A DNA stretch of 64,000 bases, from positions 24,152-88,151 of the forward strand of contig JAIOHL010000171.1 in the NCBI GenBank assembly GCA_019913005.1. Direction: 5' to 3'. Shown in pieces: positions 27,881 through 37,124 of the stretch (the stretch's first letter is position 1; every line of letters starts with the position of its first letter). The notes below the pieces were generated by a model. That model saw only the letters and a program-made list of their open reading frames with translations. It searched no databases and was not told where the DNA came from. Source of the DNA: Anaerolineae bacterium. Its GTDB lineage: Bacteria; Chloroflexota; Anaerolineae; Aggregatilineales; J027. The translations under genes were made by a program, and so were the position numbers.

Positions 27881-29290
27881 TTAATCAGCGAGGGCGAGGA
27901 GTACCTCATTTTGACTGGCTTGGCGTTTGAAGTCTAGGTTCAATCGGCTGATGAGCATAAGGGCGGCTGACAGCACGATCATTTCAATTACAAACACTGC
28001 GCCATAGGAAAAGGCATAACTTGCGCCGAGCAGATGCGAAATATCACGTAGGGCCGCGCCAATAACCGAGCCACCGCCGCGAAACAGGAGGCTTGCCATT
28101 GTCCAGAGGCCCAAATAGGTGCCTGCACGTTCGGCACTACTCACCGAGACCATCAAGCCCCATGTGCCGATATTCCACAAGCCTAATCCCAACCCAAACA
28201 GTAGCAGGGTCGGGCGAATGAGTGATTGCATTTCAGTAAAGGCACACAAGGCCAAAAATGCGAAGGTGACAATGAGCGTACCCAAGCCAATTTTGTTGAT
28301 GCGGGCATAACTGAGTTGAGCTACCTGCCGATAGGTGGCAAGCCCAATAATCGAACCAAGCAGAGCCGTCGTCCCCCAAAATGCTGCAAAACGATTGGTC
28401 TCCCCGGTTGAAAAATCAAAGACCTGTCCACCAAACGGCTCTAAAATTTGATCCTGCGCGAACGCCCCCATGAAACTCAGGCCGATGTAGAGAAAAAAGA
28501 GGCGCGTGGGGCGATTTGACCATACCATGTGTAAGTCGTCCATGAAATTGGGTCGCGTTTGCGGCGAGGCCATTTGGCGAATTTCGGCGGGGCTACGACG
28601 GCGTTCTTCTCCCAAAATGGAAAAGAACCATAAGGCAGCCATCAGCGCAACTACGATGCCAAATAATCCCAGCAAGCCCTCCGGTGAATATTCCGGCAGC
28701 AATCGCGCCGTTAATGCACCCGAAAACGCATAGCCCGCCAGCAACATTGTCCACGCCAGCCCTACCGCCCGTCCGCGTTGATGCGCCGGGGCACGGTCAT
28801 AAATCAAGGTAGTATAGGTGCTGCCAGAAAGCGCATAACCGACACTGTTGATAAACAAAGCCACCACAATGCCAGCCCACCAGATGCTGTTTCCCGTTTC
28901 GGCCAACTCCACCGTCATGAAGGCCAACAGCATAAATCCAATCGCCATGAGGCCACGTCCACCCCACACAAAAGGCAAGCGCCGATAACCACGCCAATGA
29001 GTATGATCGGAACGCTGCCCTGTCCAAACGGCAAGCGGGGCGAGGAAATAATTGAGGGCCAGCAGCAGCGAAATGGGGGTGGCAGGATACCCTAGATCGG
29101 CAATCATGATGCGATTCCACACGCCTGACCCCAATAAATCCGCCAGCGCCGAGCCGACATTAAACATACCGATTTTCACATTCCGCAGAACTGATAGGCT
29201 TTGTTCGGCAGGTACAACATCAGTCTGTGGGATAGTTGGAACGGTCTCAGTTTTGGGAACAGCAGGCGCTTCTACGACGGTATCCAGCAT
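27881..29290 (-). CDS. BCD/PucC-family MFS transporter
   Basis: 469 residues, about twelve membrane helices. The sequence carries PucC/BCD-family signs: the first-helix G-S-A-L-A-D-L-L-G-S-G-V-W-N-R-I-M-I segment and Q-D-Q-I-L-E-P-F-G-G-Q-V-F near the middle. Known BCD members are linked to bacteriochlorophyll or light-harvesting assembly, though relatives occur in non-phototrophs. The N-terminal ~35 residues are an acidic/Pro tail. ATG 29290 has AGGA seven bases upstream. No pigment genes are nearby, so a photosynthetic role is not shown. Confidence 0.85.
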   Translation of the reverse strand: MLDTVVEAPAVPKTETVPTIPQTDVVPAEQSLSVLRNVKIGMFNVGSALADLLGSGVWNRIMIADLGYPATPISLLLALNYFLAPLAVWTGQRSDHTHWRGYRRLPFVWGGRGLMAIGFMLLAFMTVELAETGNSIWWAGIVVALFINSVGYALSGSTYTTLIYDRAPAHQRGRAVGLAWTMLLAGYAFSGALTARLLPEYSPEGLLGLFGIVVALMAALWFFSILGEERRRSPAEIRQMASPQTRPNFMDDLHMVWSNRPTRLFFLYIGLSFMGAFAQDQILEPFGGQVFDFSTGETNRFAAFWGTTALLGSIIGLATYRQVAQLSYARINKIGLGTLIVTFAFLALCAFTEMQSLIRPTLLLFGLGLGLWNIGTWGLMVSVSSAERAGTYLGLWTMASLLFRGGGSVIGAALRDISHLLGASYAFSYGAVFVIEMIVLSAALMLISRLNLDFKRQASQNEVLLALAD

Positions 29291-29336
29291 TGAATTTTCC
29301 TAAACATATGAGTAGGTTTGCATAGATTTACGTAGA

Positions 29337-29358
29337 ATTATAGCGGAAGTTGCTATAA
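29337..29358 (-). promoter_or_regulatory. Palindromic operator-like site over a -10 element
   Basis: TTATAGC (29338-29344) and GCTATAA (29352-29358) form a perfect 7-bp inverted repeat with seven bases between. Read on the minus strand, the promoter-proximal half contains a TATAAT (29342-29337) upstream of the MFS gene. The -35 is weak. The arrangement suits a dimeric repressor. Confidence 0.45.
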
Positions 29359-29406
29359 GAGTGGGAAGTCTAACACAACTTTAAGATAAAATTCACAATC
29401 TTCAAT

Positions 29407-29430
29407 GAAAAGCAGGCCGATTGACCTGCT
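29407..29430 (-). terminator. Terminator after the thioredoxin-NHL gene
   Basis: On the minus strand AGCAGG-loop-CCTGCT (29430-29411) leads into TTTTC, 54 bases after the stop codon at 29484. Confidence 0.65.
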
Positions 29431-29483
29431 CTCTGAATAAAGGACGCGGGGATAAATCTGCCGCACCCAACTTAGGGTTACGT

Positions 29484-31541
29484 CTATTTCAAGCCGTTAC
29501 TGACTGTTGGTGGCACAAGCGCGTAGGTCATAACGACTTCGCTGCTGGTGGCCTCGCTAGTCACGGTCACAGGCACTTGAATGGTGACACGATCTACAAA
29601 ACACAGCGTTTCGTTGACCGCCTCGCACCAATAAATGGTGAAATCTGTTGAGAGGACATCACTGCCCTCGGTGAAATTGACGGGCAGATGGACAGGTAGT
29701 TCTGGCAAAATTTGGCGGTAATCCTGTGACTCGGTAGGCACTTCGATAGTCGTAGTGCTGGCAGTCTCGGCGGTAAAGGGAGCAAGAGCATTCAACTTGT
29801 AGCCTTCGGGCAGTTCAATTGCAAAGACCAATTCCCCCTGCCCCGGTGTGACGGTTTGGGTATCCAATTGAATTACGGTGTCATCCAGCGCATACGGGTT
29901 TTCATTGGGGTCAAGGTTTAGCCCTGTGTCAGCAGAATTTACGAGGGCAGTGGTATCGGGAAACACCACTGTACTGACGGTCTGGTTGGCAAGGTCAATG
30001 ATGCGAATGGCATGGTTATTGGTATCCGCGACATAGAGCTTGCCATCAGCATAATAGATGCCACCGGGTTCATAAAATTGCGCCTCAAGCAGTGGCCCAT
30101 CTACCAAACCCGGTTCACCCGTCCCAGCGAAAGTGATACTCTCGCGGGTCTGGGGATTAATCTGCTTGATTTTATTGTTATACGTGTCAGCGACATATAA
30201 CAGGCCATCCGGCCCAATCGTGACGCCGAGGGCATGTTCCAAACGAACCTGACCACCAATACCATCCACATCCCCAAAATCAAAGAGGCCTGTGCCAACA
30301 ATCGTATCCACTTCGCCATCTGGGTCAATTGAGGCCGTGCGAATGCCACTGTCTTCGGAATCGGCAAAATAAAGTGTTGTGCCATCGGTGGCAATCCCGC
30401 TCGGTTGTGATAATTCCGCCTCACCCAATGGGCCATCGGTCAATCCTTCGCGGCCTGTGCCAGCATGGGGTTCAACCCTGTCCGTTGCCAAATCAATACG
30501 CCAGAGTTGATGTGACCCGGCCATGGCGATATAGAGAATGCCATCGTGAAAAACTAAGTCCCATGGCGAGGCCAAGTCGGTAAAGGGGGCATTGCCAGCA
30601 CCGGGAGGATACATGGAGGCCTTTTTGCCTGTGCCCGTCAACGTGGAAACGGTTTGGGCAGCGAGGTTAATTTGACGAATGGAGTGATTGGCGGTATCCG
30701 CCACAAATAAATTATCCCCATCTACCGCCATACCCTGTGGCTGATTAAACATTGCTTCGGCATAAGACCCATCGGCAAGACCCGCCTCACCCGTGCCAAT
30801 GACCTGCACATTTTCAAAGGTGTCAAGGTCGGCAATCACAATGCGGTTGTGGCTGGTATCGGCGATAAATAGGCGATTGCCCGTCGGATCAGCCAACACC
30901 TTGCCGGGGTAGCTCAAAGGACTGGAAGATGCAGCTTCGATTTCAGGGGCGAGTTGTGTCAGCGGGGTATCGTCTAGCAGACCAGCGTCCCCGTATTCCT
31001 CAACCATCGTAGTCAAGATGGGTTGGAATACCTCATAGATGCCTTCACCTGCCCGTCCACCCACGATTTTGCCGAGGGGGTCAATTAGCACAAGGGTGGG
31101 CCATGCCTGCACGCCATAGGTCTGCCAAACCACAAAACCATTATCATTTAACACTGGATGTTCCACGCCATAGCGCTGCACAATATTGCGGATGTTGTCG
31201 GTGTCGCCTTCGTTTTCAAACTTGGCAGAATGCACCCCGACCACAATCAAATTATTGCCAAATTCGGTCTCTAACCGCTTCAGGTCAGGAATAATATGGA
31301 TACAATTGATGCAGCCATACGTCCAAAAATCGAGTATGACGATTTTGCCTTTTAAATCAGCTATGGTCAGTGGTTGGGATACATTGATCCAGTCGAGTTC
31401 GGCAGGAAAATCGGGGGCGTCGGTGTCCCCGGCATAAGTAAATTCGCCGCCGTCTTGGGCCGACATCTGCCCGTTTACAAACCAGAAAAAGCCCACGATG
31501 AGGGCCACAATACCGATTCCAGAAAAAAGTCGTCTACGCAT
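29484..31541 (-). CDS. Exported thioredoxin-fold/NHL-repeat protein
   Basis: 685 residues. An N-terminal membrane anchor or signal (about 6-23) is followed by a TlpA/AhpC-type thioredoxin domain with C77-I-N-C80 in F-W-T-Y-G-C. Then come roughly five to six NHL beta-propeller repeats (~215-520), with recurrent A-D-T-x-N-H/N-x-I-R/K motifs. A C-terminal beta domain (~560-680) follows. This order resembles NHLRC2-type proteins. The start was set to ATG 31541 with GAGGG just before; a TTG at 31553 has no site. It probably acts as an extracytoplasmic thiol oxidoreductase with a propeller docking domain. Confidence 0.85.
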   Translation of the reverse strand: MRRRLFSGIGIVALIVGFFWFVNGQMSAQDGGEFTYAGDTDAPDFPAELDWINVSQPLTIADLKGKIVILDFWTYGCINCIHIIPDLKRLETEFGNNLIVVGVHSAKFENEGDTDNIRNIVQRYGVEHPVLNDNGFVVWQTYGVQAWPTLVLIDPLGKIVGGRAGEGIYEVFQPILTTMVEEYGDAGLLDDTPLTQLAPEIEAASSSPLSYPGKVLADPTGNRLFIADTSHNRIVIADLDTFENVQVIGTGEAGLADGSYAEAMFNQPQGMAVDGDNLFVADTANHSIRQINLAAQTVSTLTGTGKKASMYPPGAGNAPFTDLASPWDLVFHDGILYIAMAGSHQLWRIDLATDRVEPHAGTGREGLTDGPLGEAELSQPSGIATDGTTLYFADSEDSGIRTASIDPDGEVDTIVGTGLFDFGDVDGIGGQVRLEHALGVTIGPDGLLYVADTYNNKIKQINPQTRESITFAGTGEPGLVDGPLLEAQFYEPGGIYYADGKLYVADTNNHAIRIIDLANQTVSTVVFPDTTALVNSADTGLNLDPNENPYALDDTVIQLDTQTVTPGQGELVFAIELPEGYKLNALAPFTAETASTTTIEVPTESQDYRQILPELPVHLPVNFTEGSDVLSTDFTIYWCEAVNETLCFVDRVTIQVPVTVTSEATSSEVVMTYALVPPTVSNGLK

Positions 31542-31755
31542 ACTCCCTCGCAACGTTGAATGGTCTACTTAGTCTACTTTTTGGTTGTCTTGATGTTCAG
31601 GAATCTTCCTTACGATTTGATTACACCCCATTATCGCACATCCAAATGAACCTGAACTGAGAAACCGATAAGATTCATTCAGATTGAACGTCGCCAAGTG
31701 GGGGCAGGACGGCTAAAATAGAATAATTGTTTCAGCAATAGGGAGTAATGACTCA
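31542..31755. other. Divergent intergenic region (NHL protein / pcrA)
   Basis: 214 bases between two divergent genes. On the minus strand TGCGATAAT near 31640 resembles an extended -10 for the NHL gene; no strong plus-strand promoter was identified. GTCTACTT is directly repeated at 31563-31570 and 31572-31579. No ORF or RNA gene was seen. Confidence 0.4.
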
Positions 31756-34020
31756 GTGGATTCGCCCATTTTAGATTCAATGAATCCGGCACAGCGTGAC
31801 GCCATTACCGCCGTAGATGGCCCAGTGTTGGTGTTGGCTGGCCCCGGCAGCGGCAAAACCCGTGTCCTGACCCATCGCATCGTTTACATGGTGCAAGAAT
31901 CCGGCATCCCCGCACATCGCATTTTGGCGGTGACGTTTACCAACAAGGCCGCTGGTGAAATGCGTGAACGGGTGGAGCAACTGATTGGCAAAGAAAATGC
32001 CCGTCATTTGTGGTTGGGCACCTTCCACAGCATCTGTGTCCGCATCCTACGCCGTGAAGCCAACCTCATTGACTTCACGCCAGATTTTGTCATCTTTGAC
32101 CGCGATGACCAAGTGACCCTAATGAAACAGATTCTGCATGATCTCCATTTGGATCCGCAGAAACATCCACCTTATAGTTTTTTGGATACCATTTCTTTTG
32201 CCAAAAATGAATTTATCCTGCCACAAAATCTGCCAATTGAAAATAAGGGCGACGAACTTAAAAAGAAAGTTTACGATGTCTATCAACAGCGCCTACGGGC
32301 CAGCAACGCGATGGATTTTGACGATTTATTGGTCTATACCGTGCGCCTGTTTCAACAATACCCCGATACCCTAGCGGCCTATCATTATCGAATGCCCTAT
32401 TTGCTGGTGGATGAATTTCAAGACACCAATATGGTGCAATATGAATTAGTGCGCTTGCTGGCAGGGCCACGCCGCAATGTATTTGTCGTCGGCGACCCCG
32501 ACCAAAGCATCTACAGTTTTCGCGGGGCAGACTATCGTAATGTCAAGCGTTTCCAGCAGGACTTTGACCCCCTAACGATTTACTTGGAAGAAAATTATCG
32601 TTCCCATCAGTATGTGCTGGATGCGGCAATGGCGGTTATCCGCAAAAATGTGGATCACATTCCGCGCAATTTATTCAGCCAGCGCAAGACCGGCTCGAAA
32701 TTAGAAATTCACGAGGCGTATAACGAACGGGAAGAGAGTCAATATATTCTTGAGACCATCACCGACTTGGTGAAACGGGGCGAAGCCAAACTGCGTGATT
32801 TTGCCGTGATGTATCGGCTCAATGCCCAATCGCGTGTTTTGGAAGAAGCCTTTATCCATGAGGGTATCCCCTATTTATTGGTTGGGGCGACACGCTTCTA
32901 TGGACGTAAAGAAATTAAAGACGCACTGGCCTATCTGCGGGTGGTGCAAAATTCCGCCGATGAAGTCAGCCTCTTACGGATAATCAATGTGCCAGCACGC
33001 GGCATTGGACAAAGCACGGTTGATCAACTCCGCGCTTGGGCCGCCAGTCGAGGTGAGGGCTTGTATCCTGCCCTGTTAGCATTGGCAGGCGGGGAAGAAT
33101 CCCCCCTCAGCGGACGATCTAAAGCGGCGCTGGTACGTTTTGTAGAGATGGTCGAAGGCTGGCGGCTAATGCGTGAAACGGTGTCACCGCTCGATTTACT
33201 TGACACTATGCTCGAAGAAACCAATTACATTGATTACCTCAAACGGGATCGAACCGAGCGCAGCGAAGACCGCGAAGAAAACATCGAGGAACTGCGCCGC
33301 GTGGCCTCCGAACATCAAAATCAATCACTGGGTGAATTTTTGGAGGAAATTGCGCTGGTTGCCGAGACTGATAATTTTGACCGGACGACCAACGCACCGA
33401 CCCTGCTCACCTTGCACGCCGCGAAGGGCCTCGAATTTCCGGTAGTGTTTATCATCGGCCTTGAAGAAGGTCTGCTGCCCTATCGCAAGGCAATGGAAGA
33501 CAGCAACCCTGTCACCCGTGAACATCAGTTGGGTGAGGAACGGCGTTTAATGTATGTGGGCCTGACCCGCGCCAAAGACCGCATTTATCTGGTCTATACC
33601 TTTAAACGCATGATGTGGGGGCAAAGCGACATCAGCACCCCGTCGCGCTTTTTGCGGGATATTCCACCCGAAATTACCACAGGCCAGGCTGGACTCAAGC
33701 CCTCCATGCAAAATATGTTCAGCCAGCCGCAAAAGCAGTGGGATACAACATGGGAACCGCGCCGTAGACCGGATAGCCCGTCTAGGCCGAATAATCTTAT
33801 TACTGGGGGTAATCCGCCCCCCGCCCCCCAAAAACCACAGCAGCCCACCCGCTTTAAATCCGGGCAGCGTGTTGTGCATGTCAAATATGGTGAGGGGGTA
33901 GTCATCAAAAGCCGTGTGCATGATGATATAGAAGAAGTCGAAGTGTTGTTTACCCAGCAGGTCGGCAGCAAACGCATTGATGGTAACTATCTACAGCCCT
34001 TAAAAGGGGAGGAAAGTTAA
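31756..34020 (+). CDS. pcrA: ATP-dependent DNA helicase PcrA/UvrD
   Basis: A 754-residue superfamily-1A 3'-5' helicase used in repair and in clearing DNA of proteins. Walker A is G-P-G-S-G-K34-T; Walker B is L-V-D-E-F-Q-D-T-N; G-D-P-D-Q-S-I-Y-S-F-R-G and the late V-G-L-T-R-A-K-D motif are intact. The C-terminus has a Tudor-like domain (~700-750, G-Q-R-V-V-H-x-K-Y-G-E-G) as in PcrA, linked by a Pro-rich stretch. The start is GTG 31756 with GGGAG at 31741-31745; the nearby ATG 31748 soon stops. Confidence 0.95.
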   Translation: MDSPILDSMNPAQRDAITAVDGPVLVLAGPGSGKTRVLTHRIVYMVQESGIPAHRILAVTFTNKAAGEMRERVEQLIGKENARHLWLGTFHSICVRILRREANLIDFTPDFVIFDRDDQVTLMKQILHDLHLDPQKHPPYSFLDTISFAKNEFILPQNLPIENKGDELKKKVYDVYQQRLRASNAMDFDDLLVYTVRLFQQYPDTLAAYHYRMPYLLVDEFQDTNMVQYELVRLLAGPRRNVFVVGDPDQSIYSFRGADYRNVKRFQQDFDPLTIYLEENYRSHQYVLDAAMAVIRKNVDHIPRNLFSQRKTGSKLEIHEAYNEREESQYILETITDLVKRGEAKLRDFAVMYRLNAQSRVLEEAFIHEGIPYLLVGATRFYGRKEIKDALAYLRVVQNSADEVSLLRIINVPARGIGQSTVDQLRAWAASRGEGLYPALLALAGGEESPLSGRSKAALVRFVEMVEGWRLMRETVSPLDLLDTMLEETNYIDYLKRDRTERSEDREENIEELRRVASEHQNQSLGEFLEEIALVAETDNFDRTTNAPTLLTLHAAKGLEFPVVFIIGLEEGLLPYRKAMEDSNPVTREHQLGEERRLMYVGLTRAKDRIYLVYTFKRMMWGQSDISTPSRFLRDIPPEITTGQAGLKPSMQNMFSQPQKQWDTTWEPRRRPDSPSRPNNLITGGNPPPAPQKPQQPTRFKSGQRVVHVKYGEGVVIKSRVHDDIEEVEVLFTQQVGSKRIDGNYLQPLKGEES

Positions 34021-34025
34021 GTCGC

Positions 34026-34697
34026 ATGAGTACCCCCACCAATCGCCGCACATTGGTACTCGCTTCCGGGTCGCCCCGCCGCCGCGAATTACTCCGCCTG
34101 CTCGGTTTTGAGTTCGAGCGGGTGGTCGGCACCCTTGATGAAACCCCCCACTCCGGCGAACTGCCCGATGCCTATACACTGCGGGTCAGTCTCGAAAAAG
34201 CCTATGACAGCGTGGAAATGGTGAAAAAAGGCTCAGTGATTTTGACTGCTGACACGACTGTTGCCGATGGGGATATGATTTTGGGCAAGCCCGACAATGA
34301 AGCACATGCCGAAGCCATGCTGAGGCAACTACGGAACCGCACCCATCAAGTCTATACCGCCATCACGCTGCTCGATACGACGGATAAGCATGTCGAGCAG
34401 ATTTTGGCGATTACCCAAGTGACCATGCGTGATTATTCCGATATGGAGATTGCCCATTATGTTGCCAGTGGCGACCCCAAAGATAAGGCTGGCAGCTATG
34501 GCATTCAGAATGGGGATTTTCGCCCAGTGGCCCGTATCAAAGGCTGTTATGCGAATGTCATGGGGCTACCCCTCTGCCATTTGATTGTTTGTCTGCGCCG
34601 CTTTGGGGTCGAACCCCATACCGATGTGCCAACGAACTGCCAGCAGTTTAATCAAATTGAGTGCCCGGTTTACGATGATGTGCTGCGTATGCAATAA
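34026..34697 (+). CDS. maf: Maf family nucleotide pyrophosphatase
   Basis: 223 residues. Maf proteins cleave non-canonical or excess nucleoside triphosphates to monophosphates. Visible motifs are A-S-G-S-P-R-R at the N-terminus, the catalytic D76 in L-T-A-D-T-T, G-K-P, and G-S-Y-G-I-Q. The C-terminal ~25 residues extend past the usual Maf end. It starts 5 bases after the pcrA stop and is probably cotranscribed. Confidence 0.88.
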   Translation: MSTPTNRRTLVLASGSPRRRELLRLLGFEFERVVGTLDETPHSGELPDAYTLRVSLEKAYDSVEMVKKGSVILTADTTVADGDMILGKPDNEAHAEAMLRQLRNRTHQVYTAITLLDTTDKHVEQILAITQVTMRDYSDMEIAHYVASGDPKDKAGSYGIQNGDFRPVARIKGCYANVMGLPLCHLIVCLRRFGVEPHTDVPTNCQQFNQIECPVYDDVLRMQ

Positions 34698-34731
34698 AAG
34701 GTTGCTGTGGGCTGAACGTTCATCAAGCGTA

Positions 34732-34760
34732 CAACTGTTGTCCACATCCCGCGCTATAAT
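34732..34760 (+). promoter_or_regulatory. Probable promoter of the PBP gene
   Basis: A consensus TATAAT (34755-34760) sits 17 bases after a weak CAACTG -35 (34732-34737) and 36 bases before ATG 34796. Confidence 0.55.
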
Positions 34761-34795
34761 GCACCCCACCGTTGGTCAGAAATAGGATTAACACC

Positions 34796-37075
34796 ATGAA
34801 TCGTCCGCTTGTTTACACCAGCCAGCGCCTGTTGATTCTGGCTCTGCTCATGACATTACTTGTCTCAGCCTGCCAAAATGATTCCTCAGACGGCGGTCTG
34901 GATTTGTTTGGCGCGGCCCCGACTCAACTGGATTCCACCACCGCCCAACAGGTCGCCTCTTCATTTTTGGACGCATGGAAAGACGGCGACTATCCAACCA
35001 TGTATAGCTTCATCAGCCCAAACGCCCGCGCCGCCTTTAGCCAAGATCAATTTGTCACCATCTATGAGCAGGTCAGTGATGTGGTCGGTCTGCGTGGCCT
35101 GACATGGGACATCAGCAATGTCTTGGTCGAGGGCACGACGGCCACCGTATCCAGCTCAGTGACCTTTGAGACCTCTAAGCTCGGTACATTTACCGACCCG
35201 GCGACAGAAGATGTCCTACGCAATATGTACTTGGTCGCAACATCAGAAGGCTGGCGGGTAGCGTGGTCGCGCAATGATATTTTTGTGGATTGGACGAATA
35301 GTTCCAGCTTGGAACTGGTCAACACCCTGCCCGCTCGTGGCAATATTTATGACCGCGACGGTGAAATATTGGTCGCCCAAAACGGCGTGCAAATGCAAAT
35401 TTATGTCGCCCGTCAGGATATTTCCAGCTTCGACACCTGTGTTCAAGACCTTGCCCGAACATTACGGCGGGAACAAGAGGATATTCGAGCTACCTTCGAC
35501 AAATATGCGCCGGATACCATCTTTTTTATTGGGGAAATGAGTGAAGAAACAGCCCGAACCGAAGGTGCTGTCTTACAAAGTTCCTGCCAAGCTGATTTGC
35601 GCCCGCGCAGCACCCGCCAATATTATGACCGCGTTGCCCCGCATATCGTTGGGTATATTGGGCAAATTCCGGCAGGGGATACTACCTATGAAGCGCAGGG
35701 TTATCCAGCAGACGCATTAGTCGGGCTAAAAGGAGTAGAACAAGCCTTTGAAAAACAACTAGCGGGCCAGATCGGGGTACGTCTACAAATTCGGGCGACC
35801 AATGGAAGTCTCATCCGTGTAATCGCTGAACGGCCTGCCGAACCGGGTGAAAGTGTGTATCTGACGATTGACCGCGATTTACAACTCATTGTGCAGTCGG
35901 TACTTGCCAGCGCCTATGATAATGCTATCCCCACATGGTCAACCACCTCACCGGGGGCAGCCGTCGTGATTATGGATGTAAATACGGGCAAAATTTTGGC
36001 GATGGCAAGCTATCCCGACTTTGACCCGGCGGTTTTTAACCCCGACACACCCTATTTTGACCCCCAAGCCGAAATAGCGACCTACAGTTCCAAAAATGCA
36101 CTGCTCAATCGGGCCGCGCAGGGCGCTTATCCATTAGGATCAGTGTTTAAAGTGCTTTCGATGATCGCAGGTTTGGACAGCGGCGTGTGGCATCCGTTTG
36201 ACAGTGTGAACTGTACTGGTACGTGGTACGGTGGCAATTTTAATGATATTACCCGCTACGATTGGAAACCTGATGGGCATAGTACATTGGATATGCACGG
36301 GGGACTGGTCAACTCGTGCAATCCCTATTTTTGGACAATGAGCGTGGCCTTGAATAACGCTGATCCCTATCTGCTGCCCAATTATGCCAAACGATTAGGT
36401 TTTAGCAGTTCGCCCCCCCTTCAAGGATTACCCACCGCGTCTGGTTTCATTCCCGATCCTGATTCCATTCGTACCATCAATGGCTATGAAAACTACGCAT
36501 GGCAGCAGGCTGATGCGACCAACTTGGTGATTGGGCAGGGTTTGATGCAAGTCACCCCCTTGCAAGTAGCACGCATGGTTACTGCTGTTGCCAACGGAGG
36601 CACATTGTATGACCCGCTGGTGGTAGATCGCATCCAGTCGTTGGGGACTGAGCCGAGCGAAACCTTTGAACCCACTGGAACAAATCTTGGCATTAATCCA
36701 AATGTTTTAGAACAGGTACGCCAAGCCATGTGTGATGTCACCTTGACTCCCAGTGGTACGGCCAACTATGTATTCCAAGAGTGGTATGAGCAATTTAATT
36801 ACGAAATCACAGTCTGCGGCAAAACGGGAACGGCCCAAGCAGGTGGGGAAGGTGTGCGCCCTCATGCGTGGTTTGCCTCATTCGCGGGGCCAGACCCGGA
36901 AAATCCCGAATTGGCGATTGCGGTGATTGTGGAAAATTCGTGTGAGGGGTCGGAGGTCGGCGCACCCATTACCCGCCGCATCTTGCAGCAGTATTACGGG
37001 CTTGAACAGCGTTATGGCACTTTTGATTGGCCGCCTCTGTGGCAAAGTGGATGCAGCCCAGTGGTTTATCAATAG
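34796..37075 (+). CDS. Class B penicillin-binding protein, lipoprotein type, with MecA-N-like domain
   Basis: 759 residues. The N-terminus ends in V-S-A-C26, a lipobox. Residues ~45-165 look like the NTF2-like domain seen at the N-terminus of MecA/PBP2a-type proteins. The dimerisation domain follows (R-G-N-I-Y-D-R-D-G near 180), then the transpeptidase domain with S449-V-F-K452, S507-C-N509 and K676-T-G678. It should cross-link peptidoglycan outside the membrane. The start ATG 34796 has AGGA eight bases before; the TTG 24 bases earlier is less likely. It is similar in layout to PBP3/PbpC of Gram-positives. Resistance is not implied. Confidence 0.92.
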   Translation: MNRPLVYTSQRLLILALLMTLLVSACQNDSSDGGLDLFGAAPTQLDSTTAQQVASSFLDAWKDGDYPTMYSFISPNARAAFSQDQFVTIYEQVSDVVGLRGLTWDISNVLVEGTTATVSSSVTFETSKLGTFTDPATEDVLRNMYLVATSEGWRVAWSRNDIFVDWTNSSSLELVNTLPARGNIYDRDGEILVAQNGVQMQIYVARQDISSFDTCVQDLARTLRREQEDIRATFDKYAPDTIFFIGEMSEETARTEGAVLQSSCQADLRPRSTRQYYDRVAPHIVGYIGQIPAGDTTYEAQGYPADALVGLKGVEQAFEKQLAGQIGVRLQIRATNGSLIRVIAERPAEPGESVYLTIDRDLQLIVQSVLASAYDNAIPTWSTTSPGAAVVIMDVNTGKILAMASYPDFDPAVFNPDTPYFDPQAEIATYSSKNALLNRAAQGAYPLGSVFKVLSMIAGLDSGVWHPFDSVNCTGTWYGGNFNDITRYDWKPDGHSTLDMHGGLVNSCNPYFWTMSVALNNADPYLLPNYAKRLGFSSSPPLQGLPTASGFIPDPDSIRTINGYENYAWQQADATNLVIGQGLMQVTPLQVARMVTAVANGGTLYDPLVVDRIQSLGTEPSETFEPTGTNLGINPNVLEQVRQAMCDVTLTPSGTANYVFQEWYEQFNYEITVCGKTGTAQAGGEGVRPHAWFASFAGPDPENPELAIAVIVENSCEGSEVGAPITRRILQQYYGLEQRYGTFDWPPLWQSGCSPVVYQ

Positions 37076-37084
37076 TGACATATT

Positions 37085-37106
37085 GGGAGGGCTTGTGAAC
37101 CCTCCC
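37085..37106. terminator. Hairpin between convergent PBP and thrS genes
   Basis: GGGAGGG and CCCTCCC form a 7-bp stem with an eight-base loop in the 49-bp gap between opposing stops. T-runs are short on both sides, so it is a weak bidirectional terminator candidate. Confidence 0.5.
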
Positions 37107-37124
37107 TTGTAGAATCTATTCCAG

